A stretch of 64,000 nucleotides of DNA from CAWGLW01 sp963823525 (lineage in GTDB: Bacteria > Pseudomonadota > Gammaproteobacteria > Steroidobacterales > Steroidobacteraceae), in the NCBI GenBank assembly GCA_963823525.1, contig CAWGLW010000005.1, forward strand, positions 434,001-498,000, in the 5' to 3' direction. The translations under genes and the position numbers were made by a program. Of the stretch, positions 1 through 10,800 are shown piece after piece. The notes beneath the pieces were generated by a model. That model did no database searches. It was not told the origin of the DNA and saw only the letters and a list, made by a program, of their open reading frames with translations. Position 1 is the stretch's first letter. Every line of letters begins with the position of its first letter.

Positions 1-918
1 GCGGTTCGCGGCGTCTCGCTGGACATCGATCCCGGCGAGTGCCTGGCGCTGGTCGGTGAATCCGGTTCAGGCAAGAGTCAACTTTTTCTCGCGTGCCTCG
101 GGCTGCTGGCGACGAACGGCCGCACGACTGGCTCGGCAGTGTTCGAAGGCGCCGAGTTGATCGGTGCGTCCGAGGCCCGGCTGAACGAGGTGCGCGGTAC
201 TCGCCTGGTCACCGTATTCCAGGACCCGATGAACTCGCTGACGCCGCATATGCGAGTCGGCGAGCAGGTGGCCGAAGTCCTGCTGGAGCACGGCCTTGCG
301 GATCGACAATCCTCCCGCAAGCGAGCCGTCGATGCACTCCGGGCGGTGAACATCCCCGACCCCGAGGCGCGATACCGGCAATACCCGCATGAGTTTTCAG
401 GTGGTATGCGTCAGCGCGTCTCGATTGCGATGGCCTTGATCGCGGAGCCTCAACTGCTGATCGCCGATGAACCAACGACGGCACTGGATGCCACCGTGCA
501 GGCGCAGATCCTGCGACTCTTTGCCACCGCACGAGAGCGGGGGCTGGCGATTGTCATCGTCAGCCATGACCTGGCGGTTGTGGCCGGTATCGCCGATACC
601 ATCGCGGTGATGTACGCGGGGCGCATCATCGAGAGCGGACCGACGAGAGAGCTGCTGCGCACACCCGATCATCCGTACACCGCCGCGCTGCTCGCCGCAA
701 TGCCACGGCTCAGCGATCGACCGGGCGAGCCACTGATGGCCATCGCCGGGCAGCCACCCCGGCCGACAGAGCATTTCCCAGGCTGCGAGTTTGCGCCGCG
801 TTGCGCTCGGCGATCGACACGTTGCGAGCAGATTGCGCCCGAACTGCGCACGATCGGGCCAGACCGGAAGGTCGCATGCCACTTTCCCGCCGGCGCAGAT
901 GGGGGGAGTGCGCCGTGA
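1..918 (+). CDS. Peptide/nickel-type ABC transporter ATP-binding protein (DppD/OppD-like), 5' end missing
   Basis: The reading frame is open from the first base, so the N-terminus lies outside the window. Visible are a Walker A motif (GESGSGKS) at about codons 20-27, an ABC signature (FSGGMRQRV), a Walker B (LLIADEPTTALD) and the switch His (SHDLAVV). A C-terminal oligopeptide/HPY region follows, with HPYTAALL and Cys-rich CEFAPRCARR. It would energise uptake of a peptide-like solute at the inner membrane. The stop overlaps the GTG start of the next ATPase gene, so the pair is translationally coupled as in dppDF. The permeases and binding protein would lie upstream, off the window. The substrate cannot be read from the ATPase. 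Confidence 0.9.
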   Translation, partial: AVRGVSLDIDPGECLALVGESGSGKSQLFLACLGLLATNGRTTGSAVFEGAELIGASEARLNEVRGTRLVTVFQDPMNSLTPHMRVGEQVAEVLLEHGLADRQSSRKRAVDALRAVNIPDPEARYRQYPHEFSGGMRQRVSIAMALIAEPQLLIADEPTTALDATVQAQILRLFATARERGLAIVIVSHDLAVVAGIADTIAVMYAGRIIESGPTRELLRTPDHPYTAALLAAMPRLSDRPGEPLMAIAGQPPRPTEHFPGCEFAPRCARRSTRCEQIAPELRTIGPDRKVACHFPAGADGGSAP

Positions 919-1718
919 CGGTGCCGTTGCTGGCCGTAGAGGACCTCAGCGTCGAGTACCGGAGCCGAAGAGCCTGGTTCCGCGGCGGTGAGCGGGATGT
1001 GCGGGCGCTCGATGCGGTCAGCATGACGCTGCAGGAGGGCGCATCACTTGGCATCGTTGGTGAATCCGGCAGTGGCAAGTCGACGCTGGCCCGTGCAGTG
1101 TTGCGGCTGCAGAAGCCGAGCAGCGGTCGGATCTGGTGGCGAGGGACGAGACTGGACAGCGCAAGCGGCGCCCGGCTGCACGCGATCCGGCGCGAGATGC
1201 AGGCCGTGTTCCAGGACCCGTTCGGCAGCCTGGACCCACGCATGACCGCGGCGCAGAGCATGGCGGAAGCGCTCGAGTCACTCGAGGGGCTGCGTGATCG
1301 CAGACGTCTCGAGGAGCGAACCGGCAAGGCGCTGGACGACGTGGGCCTCGGCCCCGAAATCGGCGGACGGTATCCTCACCAACTGAGCGGTGGCCAGTGT
1401 CAACGGGTGGCCATCGCGCGCGCGATCATCGCGGGTCCCCGGCTGCTGATCTGTGACGAGGCAACCAGCGCGCTGGATGTCTCCGTGCAGGCCCAGATCA
1501 TCAACCTGCTGTTGGAGCTGCGGCGGCAAACGGGTGTCGGCCTGCTGATCATCAGCCACGACCTCGCCGTGGTTCGACACCTGTGCGAGGAAATCGTCGT
1601 TCTCAAACAGGGCCGGGTTCTCGAGCGGGCCTCTCGCAGCGTGCTTTTTGAGAGCCCGCAGCACCCTTATACCCGCGGCCTGATCGACGCGGTGCTCGCG
1701 CCCGGCGGCGTTTACTGA
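915..1718 (+). CDS. Peptide-type ABC transporter ATP-binding protein (DppF/OppF-like)
   Basis: A 267-residue ATPase with Walker A (GESGSGKST), signature LSGGQCQRVAIARA, Walker B (LLICDEATSALD) and the switch His in ISHDLAVV, then HPYTRGL near the C-terminus. The GTG start at 915 overlaps the upstream stop by four bases (GTGA) and gives the usual DppF N-terminus. An in-frame start at 801 would overlap the neighbour by over 100 bases and is unlikely. The product should pair with the preceding ATPase as a heterodimeric motor of a Dpp/Opp-class importer. No terminator is visible downstream. Confidence 0.9.
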   Translation: MTVPLLAVEDLSVEYRSRRAWFRGGERDVRALDAVSMTLQEGASLGIVGESGSGKSTLARAVLRLQKPSSGRIWWRGTRLDSASGARLHAIRREMQAVFQDPFGSLDPRMTAAQSMAEALESLEGLRDRRRLEERTGKALDDVGLGPEIGGRYPHQLSGGQCQRVAIARAIIAGPRLLICDEATSALDVSVQAQIINLLLELRRQTGVGLLIISHDLAVVRHLCEEIVVLKQGRVLERASRSVLFESPQHPYTRGLIDAVLAPGGVY

Positions 1719-1822
1719 ATGCATTCCTACGGGTCCGGCTGCGGGTTTCACGACCTTGTTCCGACTCCGGCCCTGTGGTTATCTGCGCAGTGGCACATGC
1801 GTGCCGTGGAGATCTGCAAGCC

Positions 1823-2539
1823 ATGAGTCCGGACCTCGGCCTGCTGCTGCTCAGCGCCGCGTCGATCGGTTTTATTCACACACTGCTCGGCCCGGATCAC
1901 TACGTGCCCTTTGCGGCGATGTCCGCGGCGCGCGACTGGAGTATGCGACGCACGCTGGTGATCACCGCGCTGTGCGGTCTGGGGCACGTCATGGGGTCGG
2001 TCGCAATCGGCGTGATCGGCATCGCGATCGGCCTCAGCGTGCATTCGCTGGAGTGGTTTGAAGGCTTCAGGGGCGATGTCGCCGCGTGGCTTCTGGCCGG
2101 TTTTGGCCTCGCCTACATGGCCTGGGGTCTGAAGCGTGCCTGGCGAAATCGGCCGCATACGCACGAACACACACACCTGGACGGCACCGTACACAGGCAC
2201 GTGCATGGCCACGAGGGCGGGCATCTGCACCCGCACGTTTCGAAGGGTCAGGCCCGCTCGCTCACTCCCTGGGCTCTTTTCGTCGTGTTCCTGCTCGGGC
2301 CCTGCGAACCGCTGATTCCAATCCTGATGTACCCTGCCTCGCAACACAGCTGGATGGGCACCGTTGCGGTCGTGATGGCTTTTGGTATCACCACCGTGCT
2401 GACCATGCTCAGCATCGTCTACCTGGCCCTGCGGGGCCTGAAACACCTGCCGCTGCACACGGCGGAGCGCTATTCGCATGCGTTGGCCGGCGCGGCGCTG
2501 GCTGTCTGCGGCCTCGGAATCGTTTTTCTCGGGCTCTGA
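1823..2539 (+). CDS. NicO/UreH-like polytopic membrane protein with His-rich loop, putative metal transporter
   Basis: A 238-residue membrane protein. The ATG at 1823 follows a GGAGA ribosome-binding site and gives a hydrophobic first helix. A conserved-looking GPDHYVPF motif lies at the end of helix 1, and helix 2 contains GLGHVMGS, typical of the nickel/cobalt (NicO, UreH-like) and TauE-like transporters. A cytoplasm- or periplasm-facing loop at about residues 110-138 carries around a dozen His residues, suggesting Ni, Co or Zn binding. A second bundle contains LLGPCEPLIP. The metal and the direction of transport are inference. No urease or hydrogenase genes are nearby to settle it. Confidence 0.65.
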   Translation: MSPDLGLLLLSAASIGFIHTLLGPDHYVPFAAMSAARDWSMRRTLVITALCGLGHVMGSVAIGVIGIAIGLSVHSLEWFEGFRGDVAAWLLAGFGLAYMAWGLKRAWRNRPHTHEHTHLDGTVHRHVHGHEGGHLHPHVSKGQARSLTPWALFVVFLLGPCEPLIPILMYPASQHSWMGTVAVVMAFGITTVLTMLSIVYLALRGLKHLPLHTAERYSHALAGAALAVCGLGIVFLGL

Positions 2540-2553
2540 ATCAGGCGCCGCGC

Positions 2554-3780
2554 ATGTCCGGACCACTGGCAGGGCAGGTCGTGCTCGATCTCAGCCGAAT
2601 TCTCGCCGGACCCTGGGCGACCCAGTTGCTGGCCGATTTCGGCGCCGACGTCATCAAGATTGAAAATCCGGATGGCGGCGATGACACGCGGCACTGGGGC
2701 CCCCCCTACCTGCGCGATCCGTCCGGTCAGGAAACCGCGGAGTCAGCCTATTTTCTCGCGACAAATCGCGGCAAGCGCTCGGTTGCGATCGACTTCAGCC
2801 GGACTGAGGGGCGAGACCTCGTCCGGCGCCTGGCCAGTACGGCCGATGTCTTCGTGGAGAACTTCAAAGTGGGTGGCCTGGCGCGCAACGGGCTGGCTTA
2901 CGACGACCTGAAGCGGATCAACCCACGCCTGATCTATGTCTCGATTTCCGCATTCGGGCAAGACGGGCCGCGCGCCGCTCAGGCGGGCTACGACGCGATG
3001 ATCCAGGGTATGGGCGGCTTGATGAGCATCACTGGCCCGGCCGATGGAGAGCTGGGTGCCGGGCCCCAGAAAGTTGGCGTCGCGGTATCCGACCTGATGT
3101 GTGGAATGTATGCCGTGAGCGCGATTCTCGCGGCGTTGCACGAACGTCATTGTTCGGGCGTGGGACAGTACATCGACCTGTCGCTGCTGGACAGCCAGGT
3201 GGCCTGGCTGGCGAACCAGGGTCTTAACTACCTCGTGAGCGGGGCACCCCCGGGACGCAAAGGTACCGCGCATCCGAACATCGTTCCTTACCAGGCAATT
3301 GCCACGGCGGACGGGCACCTGATGCTTGCCGTCGGCAACGATGCGCAGTTCAAGAAGTTGTGCGAGGTGATCGCTGCACCGGAGCTCTCCCATGATCCGC
3401 GCATGCAGAGCAATCGACAACGCGTCAGTCATCGTGCGGAGCTGATCGAACGCCTCGAGGCGATCTTCCGGCAACACTCATCGGCCCACTGGTTGTCGCT
3501 GCTCACTCCGGCGGGCGTGCCCTGCGGGCCGATCAATGACATTGCGCAGGTTTTCAGCGATCCGCAGGTCGTGCATCGACAGATGCAGCTCGAGCTGCCG
3601 CATGCAACCGGCGTGGCCGCGCCGGGCATCCGGAACCCGGTTCGATTTTCGCGTACGACGCTGTCCTACGAGCGAGCGCCGCCCCTGCTGGGAGCCGACA
3701 CCGATGAAGTGCTCACCGGTCGCCTCGGGCTTGACGCGGGCGCACTCGCGGAGCTTCGCGCGGCGAGGGTCATCGGCTGA
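2554..3780 (+). CDS. CaiB/BaiF family (class III) CoA-transferase
   Basis: A 408-residue protein beginning LAGQVVLDLSRILAGPWATQ, the classic N-terminus of family III CoA transferases, followed by LLADFGADVIKIE, NRGKRSVAIDF and YDAMIQGMGGLMSITG. The Asp in VSDLMCGMYA, about residue 180, aligns with the catalytic Asp that carries the acyl group in formyl-CoA transferase. The ATG at 2554 was preferred over a longer in-frame start at 2086 because the extension overlaps the upstream membrane-protein gene and is not CoA-transferase-like. The acyl substrate is unknown; succinyl-CoA-dependent activation of a carboxylic acid is the typical role. Confidence 0.88.
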   Translation: MSGPLAGQVVLDLSRILAGPWATQLLADFGADVIKIENPDGGDDTRHWGPPYLRDPSGQETAESAYFLATNRGKRSVAIDFSRTEGRDLVRRLASTADVFVENFKVGGLARNGLAYDDLKRINPRLIYVSISAFGQDGPRAAQAGYDAMIQGMGGLMSITGPADGELGAGPQKVGVAVSDLMCGMYAVSAILAALHERHCSGVGQYIDLSLLDSQVAWLANQGLNYLVSGAPPGRKGTAHPNIVPYQAIATADGHLMLAVGNDAQFKKLCEVIAAPELSHDPRMQSNRQRVSHRAELIERLEAIFRQHSSAHWLSLLTPAGVPCGPINDIAQVFSDPQVVHRQMQLELPHATGVAAPGIRNPVRFSRTTLSYERAPPLLGADTDEVLTGRLGLDAGALAELRAARVIG

Positions 3781-3847
3781 GTCGAGTCCTGTGCACGAGG
3801 CCGCGGGCACCGCATAATGGCACTTCAACTCAACCCGATGTCATGCC

Positions 3848-5128
3848 ATGTCCGCGCGAACCATTCAGCCCAGCCCAAGTCTTGCCAACGTCCGATACGA
3901 GATACGTGGACGACTCGCACGCCGTGCCCTCGAAATGGAGCGCCTCGGTTACGATATCGTCTCGCTCAATATCGGCAATCCCGGTGCTTTCGGCTTTCGT
4001 ACACCCGAGACCATGCGTCTCGCGATGATCGAAAACCTGCGTCTCGCCGAGGGTTATTGTCACCAGCAGGGGATCTTTCCGGCACGCGAAGCCGTGGTGA
4101 TGCAGCAGCAGGATCGCGGGGTTGAGGGTGTCAGTGCCGAAGAGGTGTTTATTGGCAACGGGGTCAGCGAGCTGATTGACCTGTCGCTGCGGGCATTGCT
4201 CGCGGGCGGTGATGAAGTCCTGGTGCCCGGGCCCGACTACCCATTATGGACCGCGGCAGTGAACCTGAACGGTGGGCGGGCGGTGCACTATCCCTGCCGG
4301 CCGGAGCATGCTTTCGTGCCGGACCCGGCCGAGCTCGAGTCGCTCGTCAGTGCGCGGACCCGGGCCATCGTCGTGATCAATCCGAACAATCCCACAGGAG
4401 CCGTGTACCCGCGCAGCGTGCTCGAATCGATTGCAGCGATTGCGGAGCGCCACCAGCTCGTGGTGCTGGCCGACGAGATCTACGATCAGATGACGTACGA
4501 CGGTGCCGAGTTCGTTCCGATGGCTACGCTCGTCAAGGGGACGCTCTGCGGAACGATGAGTGGACTGTCAAAAGTGTATCGCGCCTGCGGGTACCGTGTC
4601 GGCTGGGTCTCGTTTTCCGGCGACCTGGAGAATTCACGCGAGTATCTTGCTGCGCTGGAACTGCTCAGTTCGCTGCGACTGTGCAGCAATGTTCCGGCGC
4701 AATGGGCCGTGCAGACGGCGATCGGCGGCTTCCAGAGTATCCGCACGCTGGTGGCGCCCGGCGGGCGCCTGTACGAGTCGCGAAAAGCGATTCTCGATGC
4801 CGTTGCGGGCAGTCGATTCCTGTCGTTAGCCGCCCCGATGGGGGCCATGTATGCTTTCGTCTGCGTGCGTGCCGAGGTGTTGCCGGATTTCGACGATCAG
4901 CAGTTTGCACTCGACCTGCTCGAGCACAAGCACGTCCTGGTTGCACCCGGTTCGAGTTTCAATGTTCCATACGCGAATCACTTCCGGATAACCAACCTGC
5001 CGGAGCCGGCGGTTCTGACGGAGGTCTTCGCACGTGTCGAGGATCTGCTGCAGAACTACGCAGCGGGTGTGCAGCCGACCAGCCGGACCGGACCTGCGCT
5101 GAAGGTCATCGGACCTGCCGGCAACTGA
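3848..5128 (+). CDS. PLP-dependent aminotransferase class I/II (AlaA/AlaT-like)
   Basis: A 426-residue fold-type I aminotransferase. Visible are NIGNPGAFGF near the N-terminus, the PDYPLW and NPNNPTGAVY motifs (substrate carboxylate and PLP binding), LADEIYDQMTYDG (PLP-pyridine Asp), and the Schiff-base lysine in GLSKVYRACGYRVGW. The start sequence and these motifs match the glutamate-pyruvate transaminase subgroup (AlaA/AlaT), which makes alanine from pyruvate. Length is slightly above the usual 405 residues because of a C-terminal tail. Substrate preference is inferred from resemblance only. Confidence 0.85.
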   Translation: MSARTIQPSPSLANVRYEIRGRLARRALEMERLGYDIVSLNIGNPGAFGFRTPETMRLAMIENLRLAEGYCHQQGIFPAREAVVMQQQDRGVEGVSAEEVFIGNGVSELIDLSLRALLAGGDEVLVPGPDYPLWTAAVNLNGGRAVHYPCRPEHAFVPDPAELESLVSARTRAIVVINPNNPTGAVYPRSVLESIAAIAERHQLVVLADEIYDQMTYDGAEFVPMATLVKGTLCGTMSGLSKVYRACGYRVGWVSFSGDLENSREYLAALELLSSLRLCSNVPAQWAVQTAIGGFQSIRTLVAPGGRLYESRKAILDAVAGSRFLSLAAPMGAMYAFVCVRAEVLPDFDDQQFALDLLEHKHVLVAPGSSFNVPYANHFRITNLPEPAVLTEVFARVEDLLQNYAAGVQPTSRTGPALKVIGPAGN

Positions 5129-5162
5129 CAGTGAGCAGGACGCGAAGCCGCCAGCCGGAGGA

Positions 5163-7814
5163 ATGGTCCTGATTGACGAGGACATGGATCGCCTCGGTGA
5201 CGGCGAAACCGTGGTCACGCCGACGCGACGGCTGGCACATTACCTGAAGGAACGCTGGAACGATCGCTGCGCGAAGCAGGGCCTGACGGTCTGGCGAACG
5301 CCGGATATCGTGACCTGGGACGGGTTGATCGAACGTGCTGTCGCCCGGGACCGCCAGCGTGGTCGGCTGCAGGGTCGCTGGCTGGGCGCCCGTGCAGCGC
5401 AGATCAAGTGGGACCGGATCGTTCGCAGCGATGCAGAACTGCCCGGGGTCGCGAGCCTGGAGGGTATTGCCAGCCGCGCTTACCTGTCCTGGCGGCGTCT
5501 CAATGAATACCTGATCCCGGTCGCCGCGCTCGATGAGCCGGCGACGCCGGAGTCGCGCGCGTTCAGCCGTTGGGTCAGGCGCTACACGCGATGGCTGGCC
5601 GCCGGTCAATGGATCGAGTCGAGCGGTGCCGCCCGGCAGGTCAGCGCAGAGGCGCTCGGACCACACTTGCACCTGACCGGTTTCGAGGTGTTAACGCCGG
5701 CTCAGCGAGCCTTCCTGGAACGCATCGCAGCGGCCGGCGTGTGCATCGAGCAAAGCGCAGGCGCACAACGATCAGGCCGGCGGGCACGGGTCAGTTGCGC
5801 GGATTTCGCCGCAGAGATCGACACGGCTGCTCGTTGGGCCGCGTCCCGTCTGCAGCGTGAGCCGGAGCTTCGCCTGGCCATTGTCGTACCGGAGCTGCGC
5901 TCGGAACGTGAAGCGGTTCGTCGCTCACTGGCCCGGGTCCTTGCCCCCGCGTCGACACTGGTGGGCGGTCCCCAAGAGCCCGCTGACCTGTTCGAACTGG
6001 CCTCGGCGGCGCCGCTGCTTCGGGCGCCTCTGGTCCTGGCGGCCCTCGACCTGCTCGGGGCGATGATCGAGCCAGGCAGCGAAGCGGCTGTGGACGCGGT
6101 GTTGCGCAATCCTTTCCTGCGCGGTGCCGACGCGGAGGCGTCGGCCCGGGCCTGCCTTGATGCCTGGCGTCGCAGTCACCGATCAGGGACCTTCGATTTG
6201 CGGGACTTGTGCAGGCAGGCGGGTCTCCGGCGCTGTCCGGAGCTGGCGCTCGCATTGAACGCCGGGTTTTCCGAAATGGAGAGCTGGCCTGAAGTAGCGG
6301 CGGTAAGTCATTGGGCAGAAAACTTTTTTAAACTGCTCTCAGTATCCGGGTGGCCGGGTCGCCAGCTCGACGGGCGTGAGTACCAGGCCCAGCAACGCTG
6401 GCAGGAACTACTGGCCGAGTTCGGCTCCGTGGAGGAGGTCGTCGGGCGGCTACCTGCCCGGGAGGCCCTCAAGTTGCTCCGGCAAATGACGGCACAGGTC
6501 TTGTTTGAGCCCGAACAGAGCCGTGGTCCGCTGCTGGTCATCGATCCGGAAACCTGCGCTGGCATGCAGTTCGACGGTTTGTGGCTCTGTGGTCTCGATG
6601 CCAGTCGCTGGCCGCCTGCCGCACAGCCCGATCCCTTCCTGCCGTTGAACTGGCAGGCACAGTGCGAGGTGCCGGGCTCTACGGCCCAGGCCTGCCTGGA
6701 GGAGGCGCAACGGCTGCTTGGGCGCCTTGCCAGAAGTGCCGACGAGGTGATCGTCAGCGTGCCGATGCAGAACAATGGAGCGAGCCTGCAGCCGAGTCCG
6801 CTGGTTGCGGACTGGCCGGTTGAGGAGCCGGGGGCAGACTGGACTGTTGCATCGGTCACCGCGGAGATCTTTGGCTGCCGTGAGTCATTGCAATGCCTCG
6901 ACGACTCGTTGATGCCTGAAATCACGACGGCGAAGGCGGCCGGTGGAGCGCGCGCACTCGAGTTGCAGGCGGCTTGCGGTTTTCGCGCACAAGCGGAGTT
7001 GCGTCTCGGGGCCAGGCCGCTCGAGGAACCTGCGCCATGGCTCGATGCGCGTACGCGCGGAGCCCTTGTCCACCAGGCGCTCGAAGACCTATGGCGACAG
7101 ATAGGCGACTCAGCGTCTTTGTCATGTCTGTCGCACAATGCACTTGTCGACATTCTTGACGGTGTCATTGAACGGCGCCTCTCAGTAGCGTTGCACGATG
7201 CGGATGCCGTCACTCGCCAGCTGCTGGCAATCGAGGCCGGCTGGCTGACCGAGCGGATACTCGAACTGCTGGAAATCGATCGCCGGCGAGAGCCGTTCAG
7301 CATTGCTGATCTCGAGGAGCGCGCGCCCGTCCGTATCGGTGGGCTGGATCTGGCGCTTAGGCCGGATCGGATCGACCGTCTGGCCGATGGAAGCCTTGCC
7401 GTAATCGACTACAAGACCGGGGGGACGGCCGAGACCGCTGCCTGGTTCGATGAACGCCCTGGACAGCCGCAATTGCCACTTTACGTCGCGGCCGCAGGTG
7501 CAGAGGACGTCTCCGCGGTAGCGTTTGCCCGGCTCAGGGCCGGGCAGACAGGTTACCAGGGGATCGCCCGTGCACCGGGCGTGTTTGATGAACTCGAGTG
7601 CTTCGGCAGGAAGGGGCGCACAAAAGCATTCGACGACTGGCCGACGATGCTGAGCGTGTGGCGGCAACGACTCGAGGCCCTGGCGCGAGAGCACCGGGAG
7701 GGGGACGCACGCCTGGCCCTGATTCCCGCGAAGGCCTGCGTTTACTGCTCGCTCAGCAGCCTGTGTCGCAAGAGCGAATTGACTGAGCGTATCGAGGCGG
7801 ACCTCGATGACTGA
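5163..7814 (+). CDS. AddB-like PD-(D/E)XK nuclease subunit of a recombination helicase-nuclease
   Basis: An 883-residue protein. The N-terminus (VVTPTRRLAHYLKERW) resembles AddB/RecC-type inactivated helicase domains; no Walker A is present. The C-terminal third holds a RecB-family nuclease: LRPDRIDRL then VIDYKTG at about residue 749. A Cys in AACGFRAQAEL at about residue 604 plus a C-x2-C-x5-C cluster at about residues 858-867 match the four-Cys iron-sulfur arrangement that staples AddB nuclease domains. It resembles the family often called probable DNA repair protein in beta/gammaproteobacteria. It overlaps the helicase gene by eight bases, so the two subunits are surely co-produced. Role: processing of double-strand breaks for recombination. 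Confidence 0.8.
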   Translation: MVLIDEDMDRLGDGETVVTPTRRLAHYLKERWNDRCAKQGLTVWRTPDIVTWDGLIERAVARDRQRGRLQGRWLGARAAQIKWDRIVRSDAELPGVASLEGIASRAYLSWRRLNEYLIPVAALDEPATPESRAFSRWVRRYTRWLAAGQWIESSGAARQVSAEALGPHLHLTGFEVLTPAQRAFLERIAAAGVCIEQSAGAQRSGRRARVSCADFAAEIDTAARWAASRLQREPELRLAIVVPELRSEREAVRRSLARVLAPASTLVGGPQEPADLFELASAAPLLRAPLVLAALDLLGAMIEPGSEAAVDAVLRNPFLRGADAEASARACLDAWRRSHRSGTFDLRDLCRQAGLRRCPELALALNAGFSEMESWPEVAAVSHWAENFFKLLSVSGWPGRQLDGREYQAQQRWQELLAEFGSVEEVVGRLPAREALKLLRQMTAQVLFEPEQSRGPLLVIDPETCAGMQFDGLWLCGLDASRWPPAAQPDPFLPLNWQAQCEVPGSTAQACLEEAQRLLGRLARSADEVIVSVPMQNNGASLQPSPLVADWPVEEPGADWTVASVTAEIFGCRESLQCLDDSLMPEITTAKAAGGARALELQAACGFRAQAELRLGARPLEEPAPWLDARTRGALVHQALEDLWRQIGDSASLSCLSHNALVDILDGVIERRLSVALHDADAVTRQLLAIEAGWLTERILELLEIDRRREPFSIADLEERAPVRIGGLDLALRPDRIDRLADGSLAVIDYKTGGTAETAAWFDERPGQPQLPLYVAAAGAEDVSAVAFARLRAGQTGYQGIARAPGVFDELECFGRKGRTKAFDDWPTMLSVWRQRLEALAREHREGDARLALIPAKACVYCSLSSLCRKSELTERIEADLDD

Positions 7815-10800
7815 TCTGCGCGAGGCGGATGCCGATGCACGTGCGCGAGCGCTTGAAGTCGGCGACAGTTTCATCGTGCAGGCACCGGCCGGATCGGGCA
7901 AGACCGAATTGCTGACGCAGCGGTTCCTGGCTTTGCTCGTGACGGTTCAGGATCCAGAGTCAATCCTGGCGATCACTTTTACTCGCAAAGCGGCAGCGGA
8001 GATGCGCGAGCGGATCCTCGGCGCGTTGCGTGCGGCGACCGAGACCGATCCGGACGGTCGCCGTCACCAGCCGGTCACCCTGCAGCTGGCCCGAGCGGCA
8101 CGTGCAGCCGACCAGGCCCGCGGCTGGGGGCTGCTGCGCAACCCGGGGCGTCTGCGGATTCAAACCATCGACTCGCTGAACTACGGGTTGGCCCGACGGC
8201 TGCCGGTGCTCTCCGGGCTGGGCGCAGGCCTGGGCGTTGAGGAGGATGCCCGTGAATTGTACCGGCTCGCCGCCGCACGCCTGCTCGCGCACCTGCCCGG
8301 CGGCGAACCGGCGCACACTGCGGCGGTGGGCACGGTGCTCCGTCACCTCGACAACCGCGGCCAGCGCTTTGCTGACCTGGTTGTGGAAATGCTCGGGCGG
8401 CGTGAGGCGTGGCTGCCGGCATTGCCTGCCGGCTTCGCCGATGAGGCGACGGAGGAGGCAACCCGGGAAGCTCTTGAAGCGGCGCGCCGCTCACTGGTAA
8501 GCGCACACCTGCAAACCCTGCTGGATCGATTTCCAGCCGAATTGCTGAGGGAATCGGTCGGGGTGGCGAAGATGGCGGCCCAGACACTGCGCGTCGCAGG
8601 GGCCGATTCACCCTTGCTGGGCATCGAGCGAATTGAAGAAGCACCCACCGGTGATCCGGCGGATACCGCCGCCTGGAGGGCGCTGGCAGAACTGTTGCTG
8701 ACCGCCCAGGGCACCGCCCGCAAGCCCGGTGGACTCAACAAGAACCTGGGCATTCCGGCCGGGCCTGCAGGCAAGTTGCTCAAGGCACGCGCCGGCGCGA
8801 TGGTGGCCGCAGTCGCCGGGCACCCGTACTTGTGTGAGGCCCTGCACGCGGTACGCGGCTTGCCGGAGGGTGCCTACGATGCGAGTGAATGGGAGGCGCT
8901 GAAGGCGCTGCTGGTTGTGCTTCGGCTCGCCGTTGCCGAACTCGAACTCATTTTTGCCAGCAGTGCAACGGCGGACTACCCGCGATTTGCAATGGCCGCA
9001 ATCGAATCGCTGGGTTCGCCGGATGAACCGACGGACACGGCACTCGCGCTCGATGCGCGGCTTGCCCACGTGCTGGTAGACGAGTTCCAGGATACGTCGG
9101 AGGGACAGGTACGACTGCTCGAGGCCCTGACGGCGGGTTGGCAAAGCGGTGACGGCCGCACGCTGTTTCTGGTGGGCGATCCGATGCAGTCGATCTACCG
9201 CTTTCGCAACGCAGAGGTTGGCCTGTTCCTGGACGTTCGCGATCATGGCCTTGGCGAACTGCAACTGACGCCCCTGAACCTGCACGTCAACTTCCGCTCG
9301 ACCGATCCCGTCGTATCGTGGATCAATGCCGCTTTCGAGCAGGTCCTGCCGCCGCAGGACGATGTTCTGCGTGGAGCGGTTCGTTACTGCCCGAGTATCG
9401 CGGCGACAGCAGCCGGCGGCGAAGGCGGGGTGCGGATGCATGCGCTTCTGGGCCGGGCCCGTGAGGAGGAGGCGGAGCGAGTCGTCGAGATCGTTTACCG
9501 GCGCCTGCGCGAGGAGCAGAAGGCCCGTGTTGCAATCCTCGTCCAGGGCCGCAGGCACCTGCTGCACATCGTTCCGGCCCTGACCGCCCGTGGTATCGCA
9601 TTCCAGGCCACCGATATCGACCCGCTGGCCGAGCGCCCGATCGTGCTCGATCTGCTCTCGCTGACCCGGGCACTGGCCCACCTTGCGGACCGGGTGGCAT
9701 GGCTGAGCGTGCTGCGGGCACCGTGGTGCGGTCTGAGTCTCGCGGAACTGCACGCACTGGCCGGGGAGGACCACGAGGCAACGCTGATCGAGCAATTGCA
9801 GAACCCGGAGGTCCGCGCGCGCATCGGCGGCGAGTCCGGGCGCCGGCTGGCTAAGACCCAGGCCGTTCTCGAACAGTCGCTTGCGGAATCGCGCCAGCTT
9901 GGTTTACGGGATGCGGTTGAGCGGGCGTGGCTCGCGCTGGGCGGGCCGGCGACTGCTACAAGCCGCGGTGAACTCGACGAGGCACAGGCCTACCTCGATG
10001 TCCTGGCTTCGATCGAGCAGCGCGGGCCCGGACCGGCCGACCTGTTGCTGCTGACACGGGCGCTGGAGAAGCTCTATGCCCCCTCCCGGGTCGACGCTGA
10101 GGCGCGAGTGGAGTTGATGACGATTCACAAGGCCAAGGGACTGCAGTTCGATACCGTGATTGTGCCGGGGCTCGAACGCGCGCCTGCGCGGGATCGGCAT
10201 GCCCTGCTGCACTGGATGAAACTTCCGGAGACCGGACACGATGCGCTGATTGTCGCACCCGTGGAGCGGACGGGCTCTGACCCCAATCCGCTGTACCGCT
10301 GGCTGGCGAACATTGAGAATGAAAAGTTGCTGCAGGAGCGACGCCGGCTGCTGTACGTTGCGGCGACCCGGGCGGAACGATGGCTTCACCTGTTCGGTCG
10401 TTGCGACCTGGTTGAGGATGAATCCGGGCCGCGTCTGCGGCCGCCCGCAGCGGGCGTCGCGCTGGGGATGCTCTGGCCGGCGGTCGGGGATTCGTTTAAA
10501 CAGCGGCTGGCTGAGGCGGGGACGGGTGATACCCACGGTCATGGGCGCGAACCTGCGAGAGACCCCCCGTTGCGGCGTTTGCCGGCCAGCTGGCAGCTTC
10601 CGGAGTTGCCGCCAGTCCCTTTGATCGCAGCGCCGCCGCGATCCGTTGCACCGGGGATCGCCCCACTGCAGTTTGACTGGGCCTCGGAGAGTGCACGCCA
10701 CACGGGCACCGTTGTCCACCGGGAGTTACAGCGGTTGGCAGAATTTCCGGAGGCAGCGGATCCGGACGATCCAATGCGGCGACGACGCTACGAATCGGAG

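Noticed and set aside
4246..5172. Open frame of 308 codons on the plus strand
   Set aside because: Out of frame within the aminotransferase gene; Arg-rich and without domains.
8608..9795. Long open frame (395 codons) on the minus strand
   Set aside because: Entirely opposite the AddA-like helicase core; no protein-like features.
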